A DNA stretch of 64,000 nucleotides from Streptomyces resistomycificus (lineage in GTDB: Bacteria; Actinomycetota; Actinomycetes; Streptomycetales; Streptomycetaceae): the NCBI RefSeq assembly GCF_001514265.1, contig NZ_KQ948995.1, positions 248,001 through 312,000 of the forward strand, written 5' to 3'. Positions 42,355 to 51,067 of the stretch are shown here, one piece after another; the first letter of the stretch is position 1, and each line of letters opens with the position of its first letter. The position numbers and the translations under genes were made by a program. The notes under the pieces were generated by a model. It was not told the DNA's origin and searched no databases. It was given only the letters and a program-made list of their open reading frames with translations.

Positions 42355-43447
42355 GGGTCACCACCTTGTCGCCGCCCTTGTCGCCGCCCCTGTCGCGCGG
42401 GGACGCGCAGACCGAGGGGGCGCTCTGCTCGTCGCCCAGGAACCCGACGAGGCGTTGTCTCGGTACGACGCCGACGAGTTTCCCCTTCTTGTCGAGCACG
42501 GCCACCGGATGCGTCAGGCGGGCGCTGATCGCGCAGAGTTCACCGAACGGCGTGTCGGGCGCCGCCGTCTCGCAGCCGCAGTCGGCCTCGTCTCCGCGTA
42601 CGTCGCCGTCCATCACGGCGGAGGCCGTCAGGACTCGGGAGCGGTCGACGTCCTGGGTGAACGAGGCCACGTAGTCGTTCTCGGGGCGGAGGAGGATGTC
42701 CTCGGCCGTACCGGTCTGGACGATGCGGCCGTCGCGCATGACGGCGATGCGGTCGCCCAGGCGCATGGCCTCGTTGAGGTCGTGGGTGATGAAGACGATC
42801 GTCTTCTTCAGGGTCTGCTGGAGCTGGAGGAGCTGGTCCTGCATGTCACGGCGGATCAGCGGGTCGAGGGCGCTGAAGGACTCGTCCATGAGGAGCAGGT
42901 CGGCGTCGGTGGCGAGGGCGCGGGCCAGGCCCACGCGCTGCTGCATGCCACCGGACAGCTCGTCCGGCCAGGACTTCTCCCAGCCGGCCAGACCGCACAG
43001 GGAGAGCGCCTCGGCGGCCCTGGCCTCGCGCTCGCGCCGGGGCACCCCCTGGACGGCCAGGCCGTAGGCGGCGTTCTCCAGCACGCTGCGGTGCGGGAAG
43101 AGCGCGAAGTGCTGGAAGACCATGCTGATCTTCCGGGCCCGGACCACCCGCAGGTCCCGGTCGGACAGTGCGGTCAGGTCGTCGCCGTCGAAGCGGACGC
43201 TGCCCGCGGTCGGCTCCAGGAGGCCGTTGAGCATGCGCAGCAGGGTGGACTTGCCGGACCCGGACAGGCCCATCACCACGAAGATCTGTCCCGGTTCCAC
43301 GGTGAAGGAGGCGTCGATCACCGCCGCCGTGGCGCCGTCGGCACGCAGCTCCTCCCGGTCGGCTCCCTGCCGGAGGCGTTCGACCGCCGCGTCCGGTCGT
43401 CTGCCGAACACCTTGTAAAGCGCTTCGGCCTCAAGTCTGGATGACAC
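42347..43447 (-). CDS. opuAA: Glycine betaine ABC transporter ATPase
   Basis: 366 residues. ABC ATPase with Walker A GLSGSGKS (about 63-70), signature LSGGMQQRVGLARAL, Walker B LLLMDESFSALD, H-loop FITHDLNEAM, then a C-terminal CBS-like region (about 270-355) that in OpuA-type proteins senses ionic strength or c-di-AMP. GTG 43447 with GAGAGG at the ideal distance; the site is the 3' arm of a 10-bp hairpin. First gene of the operon. Confidence 0.93.
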   Translation of the reverse strand: MSSRLEAEALYKVFGRRPDAAVERLRQGADREELRADGATAAVIDASFTVEPGQIFVVMGLSGSGKSTLLRMLNGLLEPTAGSVRFDGDDLTALSDRDLRVVRARKISMVFQHFALFPHRSVLENAAYGLAVQGVPRREREARAAEALSLCGLAGWEKSWPDELSGGMQQRVGLARALATDADLLLMDESFSALDPLIRRDMQDQLLQLQQTLKKTIVFITHDLNEAMRLGDRIAVMRDGRIVQTGTAEDILLRPENDYVASFTQDVDRSRVLTASAVMDGDVRGDEADCGCETAAPDTPFGELCAISARLTHPVAVLDKKGKLVGVVPRQRLVGFLGDEQSAPSVCASPRDRGGDKGGDKVVTRA

Positions 43448-43452
43448 GTGTA

Positions 43453-43488
43453 CCTCTCGTCTGACAACCGGGAAGGGGAGACGAGAGG
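43453..43488 (-). promoter_or_regulatory. Hairpin masking the opuAA ribosome site
   Basis: Perfect 10-bp inverted repeat (43453-43462 with 43479-43488), 16-nt loop. In the RNA the 3' arm AGACGAGAGG contains the GAGAGG ribosome site and ends 5 nt before the GTG. Confidence 0.6.
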
Positions 43489-43650
43489 CCACGAGCAGTT
43501 GAATGTGCAACCGGCGTCGCTCCGAGGCGGCGCCTGCCCTGACCCCTCGAGGCCAAACGCGCAGGTGGGCGACTTCACAGGACGTTCACGCAGGTCGCGC
43601 GCAGCGTTGCCGACACGTCTCTGTCGGTGGCGTACGGCATGATGCGTGGC

Positions 43651-44571
43651 GTGACCGGACGACTGATGCTCCTCGACACCGCCTCGCTCTACTTCCGCGC
43701 CTACTTCGGGGTGCCGGAGTCCGTGAAGGCCCCGGACGGCACGCCGGTGAACGCCGTGCGCGGGCTGCTGGAATTCATCGACCGTCTGGTCAAGGACCAC
43801 CGCCCGGACCACCTGGTGGCCTGCATGGACGCCGACTGGCGGCCTCAGTGGCGGGTCGATCTCATCCCCTCCTACAAGGCGCACCGCGTCGCCGAGGAGC
43901 GCGAGGCGGGCCCCGACGAGGAGGAGGTGCCGGACACCCTCTCGCCGCAGGTACCCGTCATCGAGGCCGTGCTCGACGCGCTCGGCATCGCCCGCGTCGG
44001 CGTGGCGCACTACGAGGCGGACGACGTGATCGGGACGTTCACCGCGCGGGCCAGGGGTCCGGTCGACATCGTCACCGGCGACCGGGACCTCTACCAGCTG
44101 GTGGACGACGGGCGCGGGGTGCGCGTGCTGTACCCGCTCAAGGGCGTGGGCACCCTGCAACTGACGGACGAGGCCTGGCTGCGCGAGAAGTATGGGGTCG
44201 ACGGCCGGGGGTACGCGGATCTCGCGCTGCTGCGCGGCGACCCGAGCGACGGCCTGCCGGGGGTGCCCGGCGTCGGCGAGAAGACGGCGGCCAAGCTGCT
44301 TGCCGAGTTCGGTGACCTGGCCGGCATCATCGCCGCGGTCGACGATCCGAGGGCGAAGCTCACACCGACGCAGCGCAAGCGCCTCGACGAGTCACGGCCG
44401 TATCTGGCGGTGGCGCCGAAGGTGGTGAAGGTGGCGGACGACGTTCCCCTGCCGGACGTCGAGACGGTCCTGCCGCGCGTGCCGCGCGACTCCGTGGCGC
44501 TGGACGAGCTGGCGGCGCGGTGGGGACTGGGCGGTTCGCTGCATCGGCTGCTGGCGACGCTCGGGGCGTAG
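43651..44571 (+). CDS. 5'-3' exonuclease (Pol I N-terminal domain-like)
   Basis: 306 residues of the FEN/T5 family: LMLLDTASLYFRAYFGVP (metal Asp), HLVACMDADWRPQWRVDLIPSYKAHR, YEADDVIGTF, DIVTGDRDLYQLVDD, PSDGLPGVPGVGEKTAAKLL (helix-3-turn-helix). Stand-alone enzyme of DNA or RNA-primer processing. The start is uncertain: GTG 43651 gives the conserved N-terminus; ATG 43642, ATG 43639 and GTG 43627 are in frame and none has a good ribosome site. Confidence 0.9.
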   Translation: MTGRLMLLDTASLYFRAYFGVPESVKAPDGTPVNAVRGLLEFIDRLVKDHRPDHLVACMDADWRPQWRVDLIPSYKAHRVAEEREAGPDEEEVPDTLSPQVPVIEAVLDALGIARVGVAHYEADDVIGTFTARARGPVDIVTGDRDLYQLVDDGRGVRVLYPLKGVGTLQLTDEAWLREKYGVDGRGYADLALLRGDPSDGLPGVPGVGEKTAAKLLAEFGDLAGIIAAVDDPRAKLTPTQRKRLDESRPYLAVAPKVVKVADDVPLPDVETVLPRVPRDSVALDELAARWGLGGSLHRLLATLGA

Positions 44572-44602
44572 GAGATGTGCCGGAGGGGTCCGAAGTCCCC
44601 GG

Positions 44603-44622
44603 GAGAGGTTCAGAGACCTCTC
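44603..44622 (+). terminator. Hairpin after the exonuclease gene
   Basis: 7-bp stem GAGAGGT/ACCTCTC with a 6-nt loop, 31 bp past the stop; no T-run. Confidence 0.5.
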
Positions 44623-44651
44623 ATGTGGGGGGTGTTCAATGGGGGGAGATG

Positions 44652-44670
44652 TTAACTTAGGTTAGCCTAA
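44652..44670 (+). promoter_or_regulatory. Iron box (DmdR/IdeR-type operator)
   Basis: TTAACTTAGGTTAGCCTAA matches most of the 19-bp consensus of DtxR-family iron repressors and lies 24 bp before the SIP start codon. Confidence 0.8.
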
Positions 44671-44693
44671 GCATAGGGAACAGGGAGGCCGCC

Positions 44694-45539
44694 ATGGCAG
44701 AACGACCGGGACGACAGCCGAGGAAGTCCCGCTCGGCGCAGGTCGTCCGCACCGAACGGCTGACCCCGCACATGCAGCGCGTGGTGCTCGGCGGCGAGGG
44801 CCTGGCCGACTTCACTGCCGACACCTGCACCGACCACTACGTGAAACTCCTGTTCCCGCCCCAGGGCGTGACCTATCCCGAGCCCTTCGACGTGCAGCGG
44901 ATCCGTGAGGACTTCCCGCGCGCGCAGTGGCCCGTGACCCGTACCTACACGGTTCGCTACTGGGATCCCCAGCACCTGGAACTGACGCTGGACTTCGTGA
45001 TCCACGGCGACGAGGGCCTGGCCGGACCGTGGGCCCTGCGCGCCCAACCGGGTGAAACCGTGCACTTCATGGGCCCCGGCGGCGCCTACGCGCCCGACCC
45101 GGGTGCCGACTGGCACCTGCTCGCCGGTGACGAGAGCGCGCTGCCCGCCATCGCCCGCTCCCTGGAGTCGCTGCCCGACGGCGCCCGTGCGCACGCCTTC
45201 ATCGAGGTCGCCGGTCCGGAGGAGGAGCAGAAGATCGACTCCGACGTGGAGGTGGTCTGGCTGCACCGCGGTGACCGCCGCGTCGGCGAGGCGCTCACCG
45301 AGGCCGTACGGGCGCTTCGGTTCCCGGAGGGCCGCGTGCACGCCTTCGTCCACGGCGAGGCGCACTTCGTGAAGCAACTGCGCCATCTGCTGCGGGTCGA
45401 GCGCTCCATCGCGCGCGAGGACCTGTCGATCTCCGGCTACTGGCGGCTCGGCCACAACGAGGACGGCTGGCAGGCGTCGAAGCAGGAGTGGAACGCCCGC
45501 ATCGAGGCGGAGCAGGAGGGCGCGGCACCCGCCGCCTAG
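44694..45539 (+). CDS. Siderophore-interacting protein (ferric-siderophore reductase, SIP family)
   Basis: 281 residues. FAD-binding barrel (about 15-145, HMQRVVLGGEGLADF, WPVTRTYTVRYWD with the flavin RxYTxR motif) and NADPH-binding domain (about 150-260, WHLLAGDESALPAIARSLESLP, AFVHGEAHFVKQLR). Reduces Fe(III) in imported siderophores. ATG 44694 with GGGAGG; iron-box control is visible 24 bp upstream. Confidence 0.93.
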   Translation: MAERPGRQPRKSRSAQVVRTERLTPHMQRVVLGGEGLADFTADTCTDHYVKLLFPPQGVTYPEPFDVQRIREDFPRAQWPVTRTYTVRYWDPQHLELTLDFVIHGDEGLAGPWALRAQPGETVHFMGPGGAYAPDPGADWHLLAGDESALPAIARSLESLPDGARAHAFIEVAGPEEEQKIDSDVEVVWLHRGDRRVGEALTEAVRALRFPEGRVHAFVHGEAHFVKQLRHLLRVERSIAREDLSISGYWRLGHNEDGWQASKQEWNARIEAEQEGAAPAA

Positions 45540-45560
45540 TACGGCATACGCTTGCCGGTG

Positions 45561-46511
45561 ATGACACGCAACCACCGGGTGCCGCCCTCCCCCCTCCCGC
45601 AACGCGAAGGGGTGGACCCGGTGCGGGTGCGGCTGCCCGTCGAGGGTCCGTGGGCCACCGTGCGCGATTACCTGACACAGCGGCTCTCCGGAGCGGGTGC
45701 CGGTGTCGTCGAGGCGATGTTCGACGCGGGGCGGATCGTCGGGGCGGACGGACAGGCGGTGGCGCCCGACGCGGCGTACGTGCCGGGGATGTTCGTCTGG
45801 TTCCACCGCGACCTGCCGCCCGAGGTGCCGGTGCCGTTCCCGATCGAGGTCGTGTACCGCGACGAGCACATCGTCGTCGCCGACAAGCCGCACTTCCTGG
45901 CCACCACCCCGCGCGGCAGCCATGTCACCGAGACCGCGCTGGCCCGGCTGCGCCGCGAACTGGGCATCCCCACGCTGGGCGCCGCACACCGGCTCGACCG
46001 GATCACCGCCGGTCTGGTGCTGTTCACCGTACGGCCCGAGGAGCGCGGCGCGTACCAGTCGCTGTTCGGCGACCGGCTGGTGCGCAAGGAGTACGAGGCC
46101 GTGGCGCCGTACGTTCCCTCGCTCGCGCTCCCCCGTACCGTACGCAGCCGGATCGTGAAGGAACGCGGGGTGCTGGCCGCGTACGAGGTCGAGGGCGAGC
46201 CGAACGCGGTGAGCCTGGTTGAGCTGTCCGAGCGGGGCGAGAACGGCCTGGGCCGCTACCGGCTGACGCCCGCCACCGGGCAGACCCACCAGCTGCGGGT
46301 CCATATGAACGCCCTCGGGGTGCCCATCCTCGGAGACCCGCTCTACCCGGTGGTGGCCGACCCCGTACCGGCCGGTGACTTCCGGCGCCCGCTCCAACTG
46401 CTGGCGCGGAGCCTGGAGTTCACCGATCCGGTCACGGGGGCCGCCCACCGGTTCCGCAGTCCGAGGACGCTCGAGGCGTGGTCCTCGTACGACGCGTGGG
46501 CAGGTCAGTAA
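45561..46511 (+). CDS. RluA-family pseudouridine synthase
   Basis: 316 residues. Catalytic Asp in AAHRLDRITAGLVLF, preceded by HIVVADKPHFLATTPRGSHV and followed by GQTHQLRVHMNALGVPILGDPLY. Isomerises uridine in rRNA or tRNA; the site is unknown. No S4 domain is obvious. ATG 45561; a TACGCT element eight bases upstream suggests a leaderless transcript. It follows the SIP gene by 21 bp. Confidence 0.92.
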   Translation: MTRNHRVPPSPLPQREGVDPVRVRLPVEGPWATVRDYLTQRLSGAGAGVVEAMFDAGRIVGADGQAVAPDAAYVPGMFVWFHRDLPPEVPVPFPIEVVYRDEHIVVADKPHFLATTPRGSHVTETALARLRRELGIPTLGAAHRLDRITAGLVLFTVRPEERGAYQSLFGDRLVRKEYEAVAPYVPSLALPRTVRSRIVKERGVLAAYEVEGEPNAVSLVELSERGENGLGRYRLTPATGQTHQLRVHMNALGVPILGDPLYPVVADPVPAGDFRRPLQLLARSLEFTDPVTGAAHRFRSPRTLEAWSSYDAWAGQ

Positions 46512-47989
46512 CCGCGCCACCAGCGCACGAAGCGCCGCCAGGCGCCCATGGGGCGGGCCGGCTGGGGCGTCTGCACCGTCGGGGCCTGCGGCGGGGCCGG
46601 GGCCGGCTGGGGCTCGGGTGCGGTCACGGGGGCGGGGTCCGGGTGGGTGCCGACCTGCCAGGTGGACCGCTGCTGCGGGACCGCGGCATGGCCGGGCTTG
46701 GCCATCACGTCCTGCTGCGGCTTCGGCGCGAACCTCACCGGCAGCTCCACCAGGTGGCGTGAGGAGATCGACTCGGCCCAGTTCAACTCCTCCTCGTCGC
46801 AGTCGAGTTCCACGTCCGGCAGGCGCATCAGCAGGGCGTCGACGCCGGTGTCGGCGATGGCACGGCCGATGTCCTGGCCGGGGCACTCGTGCGGCCCGCC
46901 GCCGAAGGCGAGGTGGGAACGGTTGCCCTGCATGTTGGCGGCCAGGTCCGGCCGGACCCGGGGGTCGATGTTGCCCGGCGCGATGCCGAGGAGCAGTCCG
47001 TCGCCCTTGCGGATGCGCTGGCCGCCCAACTCCGTGTCCTGCTTGGCGAAGTAGGCGAAGACCGAGCTGAACGGCGGCTCGTCCCACAGGGACTGCTCGA
47101 CCGCCTCCGGCACCGTCATCTGTCCGCCGCTGAGCTGGGCGCGGAAGCGCGGGTCGGTGATGACCATGCGCAGCGCGTTGGACAGGAGGTTGACCGTGGC
47201 CTCGTAGGCCGCGAAGAGCACGAGGCGCAGGTGCTCCCTGACCTCGTCGTCGGTCAGCCGGGCCGGGTGGGTGATGAGATGGCTGGTGAAGTCCTCCTCG
47301 GGCCGGGCGCGGCGGCGGGCGGTGAGCCGGCTCAGCGCGTCCATGACGTAGCCGTGGCTGGCGATCGCCGTCTCGGTGCCCTTGAGCGCGTCGCGGGCCG
47401 CCAGCACCAGGCGGTCGCTGTACTCGTCGGGCATGCCGAGGATCTCGCACATCACGGCCATCGGCAGGTGCTCGGCGAACTCGCTGACGAGGTCGGCCGT
47501 GCCCTCCTCGCAGAAGCGGTTGACGAGCCGCTGGGTGTGGCGGTTGATGTGGCGGCGGACACCACGGTGGTCGATGGTCGACATGGCCCCGGTGACCGCG
47601 CCACGCAGCCTCAGGTGCTCGTCGCCCTCGGCGTGCGAGGCGATGGGCTGCCAGGCGATGTGCGGCATGAGCGGGTGGTCGGGCTTGACCATGCCCTCCT
47701 GGAGCGGGGTCCAGATGCGGCTGTCCCGGCAGAACTGCGAGGGCGTACGCACCATGTGGAGGTTCTCGGTGTGGCCGAGCACCACCCACATCGGGACGTC
47801 GTCGTGGAGGAGCACCGGCGCCACCGGGCCGTGCTCCTCCCGGAGTTGCTCGTACACGGAGCCGAGGTCCTCCGCCTCGGGACCGTAGAGCCGGTGCAGT
47901 CCGCCGGGTCCGCGGCCGTGGGCGGGGCAGCCGGGCGGCGGGGCGAGGGAGGGGTCCGCACCCGTCAGGGAGTGGGATTCAGGCGTCAC
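46505..47989 (-). CDS. rarE: CYP157-family cytochrome P450 lacking the EXXR motif (RarE/CvnE9)
   Basis: 494 residues. Heme-binding FGGGPHECPGQ (Cys about 368) is intact and the I-helix is AAYEATV. The K-helix has E298-Q-S-L-W302 instead of EXXR, which is the documented hallmark of the CYP157 subfamily (S. coelicolor CYP157C1 has EQSLW). After the P450 core is a Pro/Ala/Gln linker (about 455-480) and a basic-aromatic tail (GAWRRFVRWWRGY). GTG 47989. Last gene of the rar conservon, which controls aerial mycelium formation in S. coelicolor. Confidence 0.92.
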   Translation of the reverse strand: MTPESHSLTGADPSLAPPPGCPAHGRGPGGLHRLYGPEAEDLGSVYEQLREEHGPVAPVLLHDDVPMWVVLGHTENLHMVRTPSQFCRDSRIWTPLQEGMVKPDHPLMPHIAWQPIASHAEGDEHLRLRGAVTGAMSTIDHRGVRRHINRHTQRLVNRFCEEGTADLVSEFAEHLPMAVMCEILGMPDEYSDRLVLAARDALKGTETAIASHGYVMDALSRLTARRRARPEEDFTSHLITHPARLTDDEVREHLRLVLFAAYEATVNLLSNALRMVITDPRFRAQLSGGQMTVPEAVEQSLWDEPPFSSVFAYFAKQDTELGGQRIRKGDGLLLGIAPGNIDPRVRPDLAANMQGNRSHLAFGGGPHECPGQDIGRAIADTGVDALLMRLPDVELDCDEEELNWAESISSRHLVELPVRFAPKPQQDVMAKPGHAAVPQQRSTWQVGTHPDPAPVTAPEPQPAPAPPQAPTVQTPQPARPMGAWRRFVRWWRGY

Positions 47990-48062
47990 AGTGGTCGCTC
48001 CGAAGTGGATCCGGTGTCTGTGTCTGGCGGGCAGTGGTCCGCGGGGACGAGCGGGCGGGAGG

Positions 48063-48683
48063 TCACCGCAGCGCGCCCGTCATCGCGAGGGAGTGCAGGA
48101 ACCGCATGAGGGTCATCAGCGTGTCCCGGCTGGAGGCGCGGCGGCGTGCGTCGCACTCGATGATGGGGATGTCCTCGCTCAGGTCGAGCGCGGTACGCAG
48201 TTCCTCGACGGGGTAATGAGGCGCGTCCGGGAAGGAGTTCACGGCGACGACGAACGGGACGCCGCGCTCCTCCAGGCGTCCCATCACGTCGAAGCTGACC
48301 TCCAGGCGGCGGGTGTCGATCAGCACGACCGCACCGAGCGCGCCCTCGAAGAGGCCGTTCCACAGGAACCAGAAGCGTTCCTGGCCGGGAGTGCCGAAGA
48401 GGTACAGGACCAGTTGGTCGGTGATGCTGATACGGCCGAAGTCCATGGCCACGGTGGTGGCCGTCTTGGTGTCGGACCCGTAGTTGTCGTCGACGCCGAC
48501 GCCGGCCTGCGTCATGGTCTCCTCGGTGGTCAGCGGTTTGATCTCGCTGACCGAGCCGACCATGGTCGTCTTGCCGACGCCGAAGCCGCCGACGATGACG
48601 ATCTTGACCGCGGCCTGGGCGGTGTGCGGGAGTTGGTCCTCGGTCCGTGGACCCGGGATGGTGTCAGAGCTTTTGAAGTCCAT
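48063..48683 (-). CDS. rarD: Conservon GTPase (RarD/CvnD9)
   Basis: 206 residues. P-loop GGFGVGKTT (about 32-40), switch segments FGTPGQERFWF, NSFPDAP in place of NKxD and an ARRRAS G5 region; MglA-like, typical of CvnD proteins. ATG 48683 overlaps rarC by 20 bp. Acts with the roadblock protein RarB and kinase-like RarA at the membrane. Confidence 0.92.
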   Translation of the reverse strand: MDFKSSDTIPGPRTEDQLPHTAQAAVKIVIVGGFGVGKTTMVGSVSEIKPLTTEETMTQAGVGVDDNYGSDTKTATTVAMDFGRISITDQLVLYLFGTPGQERFWFLWNGLFEGALGAVVLIDTRRLEVSFDVMGRLEERGVPFVVAVNSFPDAPHYPVEELRTALDLSEDIPIIECDARRRASSRDTLMTLMRFLHSLAMTGALR

Positions 48684-49080
48684 GCATCACCGCTTCGAGG
48701 AGGGAACGGTCGGCCAGCGCCTGGCGGATGATCGGGGCGCGCGCCGTCACCTGTTCGGCCGTCAGCAGCTCGGTGAGCAGGACCGTCACCACGCTGAACG
48801 GCAGACTGAGGTAGGCCGACAGCTCGGCCACGGACAGGGGTGCCGTGCACAGCCGGAGCAGCGCCGCCTGCTCGGGCGAGGCGGAGGGCGGTGGGTCGGC
48901 GTGCGCCACGATTAAGGTGACCAGGTCGAGTTCGACGCGCTCGACGCCGTCCGGACCCGTGATCACGTACAGCCGCTCGGGGTTCTTCTTCTGCCCTTCC
49001 GGGGGCTGCTGTTCCTCCTGCGGAGGCTCCGGCACGTGTTCTTGCTGGGGGAAGCGCCTCTGGCGTCGCGGAGCAGTCAT
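48664..49080 (-). CDS. rarC: DUF742 conservon protein with TTA codon (RarC/CvnC9)
   Basis: 138 residues. A Gln/Pro-rich N-terminal 35 residues, then the DUF742 winged-helix-like core (RLYVITGPDGVERVELDLVTLIVAH, LSVAELSAYLSLPFSVVTVLLTELL). Leu56 is TTA (48913-48915, in frame), so translation is expected to require the bldA tRNA. ATG 49080 overlaps the rarB TGA (ATGA). Confidence 0.92.
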   Translation of the reverse strand: MTAPRRQRRFPQQEHVPEPPQEEQQPPEGQKKNPERLYVITGPDGVERVELDLVTLIVAHADPPPSASPEQAALLRLCTAPLSVAELSAYLSLPFSVVTVLLTELLTAEQVTARAPIIRQALADRSLLEAVMHGLQKL

Positions 49081-49484
49081 ACGGTCTGGCCGTTGCGCCT
49101 GGGCCTGCTGGTGAGGTGCTCGCCGATCCGGATGACCAGGTCACTCATGCGGGAGCTCATGAAGCCGGGTTCGGCGCGCACGTCGGAGAGCACCGCGAGA
49201 TAGGCGTTGGGTCCGGCGGCCATCAGGTAGAAGTAACCCCCGTTGATCTCGATGAGGACCATCTTCATCTCGCCGTCGCTGCCCGGGATCTCCTGGGCGA
49301 CGGCGGTCGCCAGACTCTGCAGACCCGCGCAAGCCGCGGCGACGCGGTCGGCGGCGTCCGGGTCGTCGCCGTGTCGGGCGATGCGCAGGCCGTCGGCGGA
49401 GAGCACCACGATCATCTGGATGCCGGGGACGCCTTTGGCGAGGTCCTGGAGCATCCAGTCGAAGTTGCCTCGCTGCTGGATCAC
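49077..49484 (-). CDS. rarB: Roadblock/LC7 conservon protein (RarB/CvnB9)
   Basis: 135 residues, complete roadblock fold: FDWMLQDLAKGVPGIQMIVVLSADGLRIA, AACAGLQSLATAVAQEI and MKMVLIEINGGYFYLMAAG. It is expected to be the GTPase-activating partner of RarD. GTG 49484 overlaps the rarA stop by four bases (GTGA). Confidence 0.95.
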   Translation of the reverse strand: MIQQRGNFDWMLQDLAKGVPGIQMIVVLSADGLRIARHGDDPDAADRVAAACAGLQSLATAVAQEIPGSDGEMKMVLIEINGGYFYLMAAGPNAYLAVLSDVRAEPGFMSSRMSDLVIRIGEHLTSRPRRNGQTV

Positions 49485-51067
49485 TTGAGGTTCCCCTCGT
49501 CGTCGGCCTCGACATGGGCCGGTTCGTTGGTCGGCTGGGTGGTACGGCTCGGGCGCTTGAGTCCGTCCATGAACGCCTGGACCCACAGGCCGGGCGGCGG
49601 TTCGGGCGCCTTCTCGGGCTCGGGCTCGGGTTCGGGCTGGGAGGTCGACCAGATGGTCGGCCGCCCCTCCCGCTCCGCCTGCTCGATGGCCGCCTGTTCG
49701 GCGTACCGCTGAGTGAGCGAGGTCTTGACCCGGCTGCGCCGCTGCGGGAGTCCGTTGGCCGTCCACTCGGTGACCTCGGGGACGTCGTCCTCCGTGGAGA
49801 GCGCGGCGATGAACTTCGGGCTGGTGGGGCGGCGCTTCTTGATCGTGCGCTTGGGGCCCGGGAGGGCACCGAGTTCGGCCTGCGGCACGGCGGTCGCGCC
49901 GATGCCGTGGGCGAGCCCGACGCCGGGCTCGGAGGTGAGCATGTCGCTGGGCACCACGAGGATGGCGCGGACGCCGCCGTACGCGGAGGCGCGCAGCGAC
50001 ACCTGCATGTCGTACGTCTTGCAGAGCCGGCCGACGACGGCGAGACCCAGGCGCGGCGACTCGCCGAGGTCCTGGAAGTCGACGCCCGCCTTGGCACGCT
50101 CCAGCATGCCCTCGACCCGGGCGCGGGTCTCCTCGCTGAGGCTGACGCCGGCGTCCTCGATCTCGATGGCGACGCCGGTCTGCACCTCGGTGGCGGTGAC
50201 GTGCACCTTGGTCTGCGGCGGGGAGTAGCGGGTGGCGTTGTCGAGGAGTTCGGCCGCGGCGTGGATGACGGGCTCGACGGCGGTGCCCTTGACGTTGACC
50301 TTGGCGATCGACGACAGGTCGATGCGCCCGTACTCCAGGATGCGGGACATGGCGCCGCGCAGCACGCTGTAGAGCGCGACCGGCTCGGGCCACTGGCGGC
50401 CGGGCCGACCGCCGCCGAGGACGGAGATGGAGTCGGCGAGCCGGCCGATCAGCGCGGTGCCGTGGTCGATGCGCAGCAGGTCGTCGAAGACCTCGGGGTT
50501 GCGGCCGTGGTCCTCCTCCATCTCGCGGAGTTCACTGGCCTGCTGGTGGACGATCGCCTGGACGCGGCGGGCGATGTTGACGAAGGAGCGCTGCGTGGAG
50601 TCGCGCAGGATCTCTTCCTGGTCGACGATCTTGAGCACCGTCATGATCAACGACACTTGCGCGTCGGGGAGGTGACGCCAGGCGGGGTCCATGTCGCCGA
50701 GGTCGCGAATCACCTCTCCGGGGGTATTTCCGCGACGCAGCCGGTCGAGCGCGGCCGGCGCGATCTCCTGGGCGAGGCGGGTCATCTCCTCGTCGTGGGC
50801 GGCGATCCGCCGCTCCAGATACGCGGTGTGACGGACGTGGTCCGTGCGCAGGTCTCGTACTTCGCGGCGCCGCCGCGTCGCTTCGGCCGCCGTCGCGATC
50901 ACCAGCAACGTGGCGACGGCTCCGCACAAGCCGACGGCCACCCGGGCCGGCTCCGTCACCACGGCGACGGCGGCCCCGGTCACCGCGGCCATCAGTATGG
51001 CCGGCAGCAACAGCACGCGCGCGTACGGAAGTTCACGGCGACCTGGAGGAGATTGAACACTCACCAT
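49481..51067 (-). CDS. rarA: Conservon sensor-kinase-like protein (RarA/CvnA9)
   Basis: 528 residues. Two N-terminal membrane helices (about 17-38 and 43-61), a coiled-coil and helical NIT-like segment (REVRDLRTDHVRHTAYLERRIAAHDEEM), a HATPase_c domain (AAAELLDNATRYSPP N box, IEIEDAGVSLSEE, LGLAVVGRLCK) and a disordered charged C-terminus with a QPEPEPEPEKAPEPPP tract. The C-terminal region has no response-regulator partner. ATG 51067 with AGAGGG upstream. Confidence 0.95.
   Translation of the reverse strand: MVSVQSPPGRRELPYARVLLLPAILMAAVTGAAVAVVTEPARVAVGLCGAVATLLVIATAAEATRRRREVRDLRTDHVRHTAYLERRIAAHDEEMTRLAQEIAPAALDRLRRGNTPGEVIRDLGDMDPAWRHLPDAQVSLIMTVLKIVDQEEILRDSTQRSFVNIARRVQAIVHQQASELREMEEDHGRNPEVFDDLLRIDHGTALIGRLADSISVLGGGRPGRQWPEPVALYSVLRGAMSRILEYGRIDLSSIAKVNVKGTAVEPVIHAAAELLDNATRYSPPQTKVHVTATEVQTGVAIEIEDAGVSLSEETRARVEGMLERAKAGVDFQDLGESPRLGLAVVGRLCKTYDMQVSLRASAYGGVRAILVVPSDMLTSEPGVGLAHGIGATAVPQAELGALPGPKRTIKKRRPTSPKFIAALSTEDDVPEVTEWTANGLPQRRSRVKTSLTQRYAEQAAIEQAEREGRPTIWSTSQPEPEPEPEKAPEPPPGLWVQAFMDGLKRPSRTTQPTNEPAHVEADDEGNLK

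Noticed and set aside
43448..43650. SigB-type (GGGTAC) promoter for the betaine transporter
   Set aside because: No GGGTAC or close variant on the minus strand in this gap.
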